This document shows, one piece after another, positions 55,467 through 64,000 of a DNA stretch of 64,000 bases. Origin of the DNA: Ariolimax columbianus (taxonomy: Eukaryota > Mollusca > Gastropoda > Stylommatophora > Arionidae). The position numbers and the translations under genes were made by a program. The stretch covers positions 97,362,641 through 97,426,640 of the forward strand of contig JAVGWX010000007.1 of assembly GCA_036924085.1 (NCBI GenBank), read 5' to 3'. A model generated the notes under the pieces. The model worked only from the letters and a program-made list of their open reading frames with translations. It searched no databases and was not told the origin of the DNA. Every line of letters starts with the position of its first letter. The stretch's first letter is position 1.

Positions 55467-56725
55467 CGATTAAGAGGTCTAGCAGAGCCAAACATGGATG
55501 AAACTCAATGTGGGTTTAGGGCAAACAGAAGTACTCAAGACCTTATCTTTACACTCAGACAGCTAAGTGAAAAGGCTCTTGAATATGATAAAGAGATGCA
55601 TCTCTGCTTTTTGGATTTGGAGAAAGCATTTTATAAAGTTCCTTGGAACAAACTCTGGGAGTGCCTGACAAGGAAGAACATCCCAGGACCCCCGATCTCT
55701 GCCATACAGAGTTTCTATAAAACATGCAGAAATTATGTGCGGACATCAAATCAAAAGTTAGGAGAGTTCAAGACCACTAGCGGAGTAAGATAGGGGGACA
55801 TTCTATCACCGTACCTTTTCATACTCCTCATGGATGAAGTCATCAAAGCCTGCAAGGAACGGACAAAAAAGTATGAAGTAGGGTACTGGAAGATGAGACC
55901 AAGTTACATATCGGAACTAGCATTTGCAGACGATGTGGCTCTGATCACGAAAACCGAAGCACATCTCCAGATCAACTTGTAGGTCTGGGAAGAAGAGTTG
56001 AGGAAGAGAGGAATGCACATCAGCAACTCCAAAACAAAAACCATGGTGATCGCCAGAGATGAAAAGAGACATCAGATAACCCTGGGAACACGAGCACTGG
56101 AGCAGGTCAGCAACTTTAAATATCTAGGAGTGGTAATAGACAGCAGGGGAGGAATCAAAGAGGAGTTAACTGCACGAAGGGCAGCAGCAGGTAGACTGTT
56201 CCATGCAATAAACAGAGGTTTCCTCAGTAGAAGAGAAATAAGCAGGAAAACAAAGATGGATGTATACCGGTCGACCTATGTGCCTGTCCTGACATATGGA
56301 TGCGAGTAATGGACAATGACTACAGCTCAAGAAAGGCAATTACAAACTTCAGAAATGAGGTACCTAAGAAAGGCTGTTCAGGTGACGAAAAGGGACAAGA
56401 TCCGTAACCAGACAATACGTAGCAATCTTGAAGTTCAACCCCTGCAGACACGAGTGGAGCAGTCCCAACTACAGTGGTTTGGCCATGTCTGTAGAATGGA
56501 AGAAGATCGGATACCAAAGCGGTCATGGGAGATCAAAAGTCAAGGACGCAGACCCTGAGGACTTCCCAAAGTACGTTGGGAAGACAACATACGACAGTCC
56601 CTAAGTGATGGAGGGCTGGATTGGAAAGAGGTCAGGAAAAAGACGGCGGATAGAGCAGGGTGGCGTTCTCTTTGGGAAACCTCTACACCTCACGGTAGAA
56701 GAGGAGCGACTAAGTAAGTAAGTAA
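55467..56725 (+). mobile_element. RTE-like LINE, 5'-truncated, with TSD
   Basis: Reverse transcriptase blocks in order: CGFRANRSTQDLIFTLRQL, CFLDLEKAFYKVPWNKLW, then after a stop ILSPYLFILLMDEVIKACKE and ELAFADDVALI (the catalytic FADD), NSKTKTMVIA, FKYLGVVIDSRGG, VLTYGCE and the RM-x-x-DR-x-x-K C-terminal part. Four stops (55791, 55980, 56308, 56557) inactivate it. The 3' tail is (AAGT)n. GTCTTTATACTGG lies exactly at 55454-55466 and 56726-56738, a 13-bp target-site duplication. Confidence 0.94.
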
Positions 56726-56999
56726 GTCTTTATACTGGAACAAAATGGATAGTACTTTTAGACATTTTGAAAGGAGCAGATATACATCAAATATTTTCTC
56801 CAACTGTTCATGAACTCTATTATTAAGGTAAAGGTCAGTGTCATGACAACAATTGCCGTAGGGGATGAAGGTAACTCTTCATGTACTAAGCTGCAGCCTA
56901 TGGCAGGTAGGGTGACCAGGTCCCTTCCTTGATGTTTATACTCTTCTTACATGCTGAGGTGTACTTGAGAAGGTGGCATGAATAAGGTCATTAGGCACG

Positions 57000-57405
57000 G
57001 CATTGATTAGAAGATATTAGGCATAGTATTGATCAGAAGACATTAGGCACGGCATTGATTAGAGGACATTAGGCTCAGTATTGATCAGAGGACATTAGGC
57101 ACGGCATTGATCAGAGGCCATTAGGCTCAGTATTGATCAGAGGACATTAGGCACGGCACTGATCAGAAGACATTAGGCTCAGTATTGATCAGAGGACATT
57201 AGGCACGGCATTGATCAGAAGACATTAGGCTCAGTATTGATCAGAGGACATTAGGCACGGCATTGATCAGAGGACATTAGGCTCAGTATTGATCAGAGGA
57301 CATTAGGCACGGCATTGATCAGAGGACATTAGGCTCAGTATTGATCAGAGGACATTAGGCACGGCATTGATCAGAAGACATTAGGCTCAGTATTGATCAG
57401 TACAT
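57000..57405. repeat. 26-bp minisatellite with 52-bp alternation
   Basis: Units GACATTAGGCACGGCATTGA, TCAGAG and GACATTAGGCTCAGTATTGA, TCAGAG alternate strictly over most of the array, so the working unit is a 52-bp dimer. About 15 monomers. Confidence 0.95.
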
Positions 57406-57684
57406 TTGACCTGACCTAGATTACTCTTCACTCCCACCACTCAGGCAGAATCAATGAAATGAATAGATTGAATATAAACCAACTTATCTGCTAATTATCA
57501 CAGAAAAATGTACCGCTCTTTCTTGGATAAATTTGAAAGTAATGTGTTCTGAAGAAGGGCTGTTTGCCATGCTAAGTGCTTGGAAACTGGTGAATCCATT
57601 CTACCATTCACGTTATTGTAAGAACATGCGTTGCAGTCATTAATGTGAAGATGGTCTACTGGTAAAATTGGATATCCGGCTTTT

Positions 57685-57728
57685 GTGTGTGTGTGCGCGC
57701 ACACATTAATATATGCGCGCGCGTGCGC

Positions 57729-57776
<48 letters not shown>
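57685..57776. repeat. (TG)n/(CG)n/(TA)n microsatellites
   Basis: GTGTGTGTGTGCGCGCAC followed by GCGCGCGTGCGC and a TA run of about 45 bp. The alternating purine-pyrimidine tract could adopt unusual DNA structures. Confidence 0.95.
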
Positions 57777-57777
<1 letters not shown>

Positions 57778-58539
57778 CTATGGAACAATTATAATGAACA
57801 AAGGGATGTACGTGGTAACACATCTACAGTTAAATTACTGGTTTTGTGTTAAATTACTGGTTTTGTAAACACTACAAGTTGACAAGATTATTCATTTCAC
57901 ATCTAACAACAAAAGGGTTGTATGTTTGAATCCCATCATGAAAGAAAATAAACCAACTGATGACACTTAGAAGCCATGATCATTTCATTAGTATATCAAG
58001 AAACTAAAGCTCTAATATATTCGCTGACCATGGGACTTTTTCTGATAACTAAGTTCAGGATCAGTATTATATCAATGTAAATCAATGTATGTTTGTCTAT
58101 TACTTTTAGTCTGAATAAAGTGAGCATATTTACTCTTTGTATGTGTGGACTAGTTATTTAATGAAATAATGTGAATTTTGTTCCTAATGCTTGCTAAGAC
58201 GTAGAAGTCACAGGAGATCAAAACAGTAAGTGAAACTAAACAAGACTCTGCTAACACACACGTAGTGATTCAACATATTCTTGTAATCAGGATTTCATAT
58301 TTTCTGGTTTAGGAAACATTTTTCTCATCAGTTTGACACTTTTATTTCATTGTTTATTCATTGGATATGTGTGTGTGAAAACATCTGTTAGTTTGACATA
58401 TGACCATATTACGTCAGTTCTCACATTCACACATGCCACAGCATTTCAGTATAAGTTAAACATACAAAAAGGCTCATGGTTAGATAGAAACAGAAAGATA
58501 AATAAGCAAAAGGGTTGAAGACACATTGAACGTGATGAC
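57777..58539. other. intron 20 or flank, nothing recognised
   Basis: No repeats or coding similarity. The open frame at 58333-58518 has no recognisable domain. Confidence 0.4.
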
Positions 58540-58790
58540 AGCAGTCCACGACCAATAGCTTGCTTCAGGGTCAGAGCATGACCCTGTTCCACTTCCAAGT
58601 GGAGACTCTGGGAACAGGCTGTGCTCATTTAACCTGGCTAAGAGAATAGGGATCACAGAGGGAAGGCATAACCAGTCCCAAAAATGCAGTGCTGAAACAA
58701 GATGTGTCAGGTCATTCAGGTCAAAAAGTGCATATATCGCAGCCTCGCTGTAACCTTTTCAGGATGAATGCCGAAGAACAACAACACCAC
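58540..58790 (+). mobile_element. SINE family A, + copy
   Basis: CACGACCAATAGCTTGCTTC, GGGAACAGGCTGTGCTC, AGGGAAGGCATAACCAGTCC, AGATGTGTCAGG and ATCGCAGCCTCGCTGTAACC are in the family A order. Confidence 0.78.
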
Positions 58791-58839
58791 AATTGATGGA
58801 AACTATAATTGAAGGCTAATAGGCAAGAGGACGATTAAC

Positions 58840-59880
58840 TTTCATCATGCTGTCCTTGGTCCATTAACTTTCTTCATGCTGTCCTTGGTCTATTAACTTT
58901 CTTCATGCTGTCCTTGGTCTATTAACTTTCTTCATGCTGTCCTTGGTCCATTAACTTTCTTCATGCTGTCCTTGGTCCATTAACTTTCTTCATGCTGTCC
59001 TTGGTCCATTAACTTTTTTCATGCTGTTCTTGGTCCATTAACTTGTCTTTATGCTGTCCTTGGTCCATTAACTTGTCTTTATGCTGTTCTTGGTCCATTA
59101 ACTTTCTTCATGCTTTCCTTGGTCCATTAACTTGTCCTCATGCTGTAATTGGTCCATTAACTTGTCCTCATGCTGTAATTGGTCCATTAACTTATCCTCA
59201 TGCTGTAATTGGTCCATTAACTTATCCTCATGCTGTAATTGGTCCATTAACTTGTCTTCATGCAGTCTATGGTCCATTAACTTGTCTTCATGCAGTCTAT
59301 GGTCCATTAACATGTCTTCATTCGACCCTTGGCTATTGTCTTAATGTAGCTCTTGGTCCATTAGCTTGTTGTTATGCAAACTCTTGGTCTTTTTTGCTCT
59401 TGGTCCATTAACTTGCCTTTATGATACCTATGAGCAAATAACTTGTCTTCATGTAGCTCTTAGTCCATTAACTTGTCTTTATACTATTCATGGTCCATTA
59501 ACTTGTCTAAGCTACCCTTGGTCAATTAACTTGTGTTTATGCTACCAGTATTCCATTAACTTGTCTGTATGTAGCTCTTGATACACTAATTTCCTTTTGT
59601 GCTACCTATTAGTTCATTAACTTGTTGTTTTGCTACCCTTGGTCCATTAACTTGTCATTTTGCTGATCTTGGTCCATTAACTTGTCATTTTGCTACCCTT
59701 GGTCCATTAACTTGTCGTTTTGCTACCCTTGGTCTATTTACTTGTCTTTATGTTACCTTTGGTCAATTAACTTGTTTTTATGCTACCCTTGGTCCATTAA
59801 CTTGTCTTCATGTAGCTCTTTCTCCAATAACTTGCTTTTATGCTAGCTATTGGCTCATTAACTTGTCTTTATGCCTGACT
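58840..59880. repeat. 30-bp minisatellite, strongly diverged
   Basis: About 34 units of GGTCCATTAACTTGTCTTCA, TGCTGTCCTT. The left units are homogeneous; the right ones differ in the half after TTAACTTG (TGCTACCC, TGTAGCTC, TGCAGTCTA). This looks like an old array with a younger end. Confidence 0.94.
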
Positions 59881-60432
59881 ACTATGATGGTTTGAGGTTG
59901 AGACTCTTGATTTATATGATAAGCTCTTCATATGAGTTGTTAGCAAAGATATTATTTTACTAGTAATACCATAAACTTCCTTCTGACTAGTCTCAACTAA
60001 TGATCCAGTCTTGCCATATTTTCAGTCTTATTGTGTACTTACAGAAAAACTTTCCCTTCACAGCAGTTTTTTTTTTCAAAGACAAAATCACAAAAAGAAT
60101 GGAAATAGTTCAAACATTTTGCGTAAGGAAATTCAGAATAGAAGGATGTAACAATATTTTAATAAATCACCAAGGAAAGTTGTAGTGAATGTTAACTGAG
60201 ATTTATGGTGTCAGCCATTCTCTTTATAAGCTATTGTTGCTGATCAATCAAGCACTCTCTTTTCTCTTTCTCTATCTCTCTCACACACGCACACTTTTTT
60301 CTGTCTCTCTCACATACACACACATTTTTTTTTCTGTATCTCTCACACACACTCTTTCTGTATCTATCTTTATGTCTCTCTTCTTGCTCATATTCTCTCT
60401 GTCTCTCTTTTTTTTTTCTTTCAGCAGCTCAA
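59881..60432. other. AT-rich then CT-rich stretch, no gene
   Basis: 60250-60425 is a pyrimidine-rich tract of CTCTCTC, CACACA and TTTCT runs. Otherwise no feature. Confidence 0.5.
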
Positions 60433-61494
60433 CTCATTCACTCCCATGAGCCGATACATCGGCTCCCTATTTTTTTTCTAAAAAACCCAGGAGCCGAACA
60501 TTGGCTTTTGCTACTGTGTTCACAAAATCACATATTTTCCCATTCCTAGTTCTATTAAATGTTTTATTTTGGTTATTAGCGAAAGTCCAGATTTTGCACT
60601 TTTTTTTATTCTGGAAGAGTTAGCCTGAGTTTCGTAGAAAAAATGTTTAGTTTCATAACTTAGAAACCATAATTTTGTTTCCTGGAGCAACATTGAAGCT
60701 ATCCCATGCACTTTCAGCCACACCAAATAGATTTTTTTCAGTACAAGCTCAGGAATAGTTAGATTATATTATTGCTAATGGTAGTGATGATGAAGATATC
60801 AATCATTATGATGGCGCTGTTTCAATTTATTTATCTAGTCTTAGTTCTAAGTCGAGCGATGAAAGTAAAACTAAATCTACCGACGAAGGGGCGGTGCCCT
60901 CTTTTTTCTCAAGCAATATTAATAACTTCACAAATTCAGTTAAGGTTCAAGACAGTCATTCTAGTGTGTATAATATAAATGTATGTATATATATATTGAA
61001 TACAGCAGGAACATTCTTTCCGTGTGCGCATAAATTGTAAACACTCACGCTAATGTTGATTGGGGCTTTTATTTTTTAGCACGTTTTCAACTTCACGTGC
61101 CTTCCGTAAAATATGAATGCTGTGAAAACAACTGCAGCAAATTAGGTGTAACTTTCAGAACATCTTCCCCTGTGGATTACCATCAATAGAAAGTCATTAC
61201 GTTATTCATGTATTAATTTAGAGCTGAAAAGTGAATTAATGAGAGGAACATTTTTGTTCATAATTTTGTTTATTAAACAAACGATTATTCTTTAACCCAT
61301 CGAACACAAATTTACACCTCCATTTTTAAAACATGTGTTCCAGCCTCAATTCTAAACAGTTTGGTATATAATATGTGTTATTTAAGTGAACGTTTATTGA
61401 ATACAAATAGATCGCAACTAAGTTATGCTGCATTTCAGTTTTACATAAGAAAGAAATTGCATCCAGAGGTCCAAAATATTTGGGAGTGAATGAG
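60433..61494 (+). mobile_element. piggyBac-like family 2 element, 1062 bp
   Basis: Perfect 14-bp terminal inverted repeats, CTCATTCACTCCCA at 60433-60446 and TGGGAGTGAATGAG at 61481-61494. The right flank is TTAA and the left TCAA, one base from TTAA. An internal frame near 60770-61035 reads NGSDDEDINHYDGAVS, then SSLSSKSSDESKTKSTDEG, an acidic/Ser-rich stretch like a PGBD N-terminus. No catalytic core is present, so the copy is non-autonomous. The last 290 bp recur, reversed, at 20926-21215. Confidence 0.9.
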
Positions 61495-61498
61495 TTAA

Positions 61499-62154
61499 GA
61501 CAAATTTAACAGCTTTTTATCATTTCTGCTTGTCCAAGACTAACTGATGCTATGTTGATGAAACAGTCCCATTGGTTGATCTTTATATGATCTTCAACAG
61601 TGAAATTAGAAATGTTGTAGTATCACATTAACATCTGAGTTTCTGAAAGGTTAGAGCAAGTCTCTCGCAGTACAGGGATAGGGATCTCAACACGCTCCAG
61701 TGTATCCAGTTGTAAATGGGATATGCCTTATTAGGAAGAGCAAGGTTGTGAGGAAGTGAACTAGTACCCACACCTGAGAAAAAGCTAAAACCTAGCAGAG
61801 TCAACTCTCCAACACTTCATCCCTGCCAGCTATCTGTACTGTTGTACTGCCTTGACCTTATGGTTTAGTGCTATATCAAGAATAAATGAAGAAGATGGTT
61901 GATGTTGGAGCCACCAATATTATAAGCAAATAAATATATAAACCTGTCCAGATTCTTCATAGATGAGCTGTTTCTATAACATAGATGTCTAACTGTTATG
62001 CACTGTAAAACAGGAACATAGCTTTGTCACAACATTCACTGAATGGAGTTATCATTTATTACAATTATGTATTACAACAATGGTTTATGAAGATATTTAG
62101 TAGTTTTTCTTTATACAACAAATAAGAAAGAATTGTTTGTGGTTTGTTATAGTT
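61499..62154. other. no gene; weak SINE C-like fragment
   Basis: A block near 61720-61870 (GAGCAAGGTTGTGAGGAAGT, CTAAAACCTAGCAGAG) weakly resembles the SINE C fragments. The rest is AT-rich. Confidence 0.35.
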
Positions 62155-64000
62155 CAGTTCAGTTCATCCCGTAACCCATCAGGTCGTTGGGGCACACATG
62201 AAGACATGAAAATCCCACGCCAACCCTCTCTGGCTATCGCTGCCTGACGTATCTCACCGGAATGAAGGCCTGACCACTCAGTGATGTTGTCCACCCATCT
62301 CTTCCTTGGACGTCCACGCCCTCTCTGTCCCGGTACGGATCCAAAGAGTATCGAGTTGGGAATTCCATTGGACCTCCCGACGTGCCTGCACCAGGCCATC
62401 TTTCATCTTTTGATAGCTGTGAACAGATCTTCAAAAGGACCAATAGCGTCTTCAACTCTCTGACGGATGCCTACGTTCGTGACACTATCTTTATATGTAA
62501 CATTTAGGAGTTTTCTATAGCACCGCATTTCCATTGCACGTATCCTGCCCTGGATATCTGCTGTAATGGTCCAGGTCTCGCAGGCATACAGAAATATCGA
62601 CAGCACCAAAGAGCGCAGTAGTCTGACTTTTATGCCGAGTGCGAGGCGCTTGTCTCGCCATATAGGTTGCAGCCTAGTCAGCGCCGCTGTTGTTTGTGCT
62701 ATTCTTGCAATTACCTCTGGCTTCGAACCCTCTTCGCTGATCAATGATCCAAGATATTTGAAACGTTTCACCACCTCAAGTACCTGCCCATTTGCCTCTA
62801 TGACAGATTGAAACCCTACTACGTTATTGGTCATAAGCTTCATTTTATCAGCATTTATTTCCATACCAAAACTCAGGGCCGTTCTATCCAATCTACCAAT
62901 CAACTCCTGGAGTTCTCTTTCTGTGCCTGCCAAGACATCAATATCATCAGCAAAGCGGAAGTTTGTGATAAGCCTGTCACCTATTTTAACCGTGCCAACA
63001 TGTCCTTTTAAGGTCGTCTCCATTATTCTCTCCAAGAAGATATTGAAGAGTGTGGGGGAGAGTATACAACCCTGTCTCACACTCACCGTCGTATGGAACC
63101 AATCACCTAGTGTTCCCTCCACTGAGACAGCGCTGGTCGCCTGCTGATAAAGGTTTGCAATTACCCTCACAATATCACTGTTGAATTTATAATGCCTCAT
63201 TGTTGACCATGCCGCCGCATGCCACACTCTGTCAAACGCCTTTCGAAAGTCAATGAAGGCATGGTAGAGTGGTTGATGATACTCTGAGTACTTCTCATTC
63301 AGTAGACGACGATTAAATATCTGCTCGATGGTACTCCTTCCCGTTCGAAGGCCCGCTTGTTCTTCGGCAATGATACTCTCCGCCTGAGGATTCAGTCTGT
63401 TAAGTAATATCTTCAAGAGAACTTTACTTGGATGACTTATCAGACTGATTGTTCGATAGTTCTGACACATATTTAGGTTTCCTGATTTAGGCAGTGGTAT
63501 AATGACTGATTTTGTCCAGCAGGTGGGCCACTCTCCTGTCTGCCAAATTCTATTGCAGATGTAAGTCAGGGTATTAATTGTCGCCTCACCTCCCACTTGT
63601 AGGAGCTCTGCTGGAATATTATCCACACCGACAGCCTTCCCTCTCTTCAGCATTTTCACGGCTTCATATACTTCTTCCCTTGTTATCGTTTGATTTTCCT
63701 CTATCAGACTCACTTCAGGAGACATTGCAATTCTTGGGTCACCTCGATCTTCATGCTCATATAGCTCCGAACAGTACTCTGTCCAGCGCTCACGAATGTC
63801 GGGAGCTTCTGTGAGACATTTCCCACTCTTGTCCTTAATCGTCGTATTTCGACTTTGGACAGGTCTTACTAAGTCCTTGACTAATTTATATGCTCCCTTG
63901 GCATCATTTCGTCCCAGATTTCATTCGATATCTGCTCACTGAGCCGTTATCCATTCCACCTTGGCCTGTTTCATCTTGGTCTTTATGGATCCATTTATCT
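62155..64000 (-). mobile_element. RTE-like LINE, 3' part, runs off right edge
   Basis: Minus-strand frame from 63725 to 62403 (440 codons) is open. It has KRGKAVGVDNIPAELL, CWTKSVIIPLPKSGNL, EEQAGLRTGRSTIEQIFN, AFIDFRKAFDRVWHAA, SVRQGCILSPTLFNIFLERI, FRFADDIDVLAGT (catalytic FADD) and FLYACETWTITADIQGRIRA. Translation continues upstream past 63725 in the same frame to a stop near 63920. A frameshift near 62400 moves the last part (GRPRKRWVDNITEW) to another frame. The tail is (TGAAC)n. Nearly intact, so fairly young. The endonuclease domain would lie outside the window. Confidence 0.94.

Overview
The window is animal nuclear DNA with about 95% non-coding sequence. It carries one split host gene on the + strand, twenty short exons between 1503 and 51745, which I recognise as the central part of the alpha subunit of the Ral GTPase-activating complex (RALGAPA1/2 family). 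Exon phases agree across all nineteen internal junctions and give about 998 continuous codons. The 5' end of the gene lies left of the window. The catalytic Rap/Ran-GAP domain is not seen and must lie to the right of 64000, behind an intron of more than 12 kb. The mix of RTE-like, CR1/Jockey-like and RNase H-bearing LINEs, tRNA-derived SINEs and piggyBac-like elements, plus very abundant minisatellites, suggests a lophotrochozoan, most likely a mollusc; that assignment is inference.

Layout: 1-8.6 kb holds exons 1-3, a 41-bp array, an 86-bp array, a 34-bp array and LINE/SINE relics. 8.6-14.3 kb holds exons 4-6, a 57-bp array, an inverted-repeat element and a 53-bp array that runs straight into the exon 6 acceptor. 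14.3-25 kb holds exons 7-11, an RNase H LINE copy with target-site duplications and a 48-bp array running into the exon 7 acceptor. 25-37 kb holds exons 12-16, a 710-bp piggyBac-like element, a second RNase H LINE copy and a 2.7-kb array of 39-bp units. 37-52 kb holds exons 17-20 with arrays of 66, 40, 27, 34, 28 and 27/29 bp and a third RNase H LINE copy. 52-64 kb is intron 20 (or flanking sequence) with four more arrays, an RTE-like LINE with a 13-bp target-site duplication, a 1.06-kb piggyBac-like element and a nearly open RTE-like reverse transcriptase running off the right edge.

The most unusual signal is the relation between minisatellites and splice sites. At exons 6, 7 and 20 the intronic array continues up to the 3' splice site, and the repeat units resemble the acceptor and the first bases of the exon. 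A second notable point is a GC-AG intron after exon 12, supported by reading phase. No RNA genes, CRISPR arrays or operons are expected or seen. Long open frames inside the arrays result from repeat periods that are multiples of three and are not called as genes.
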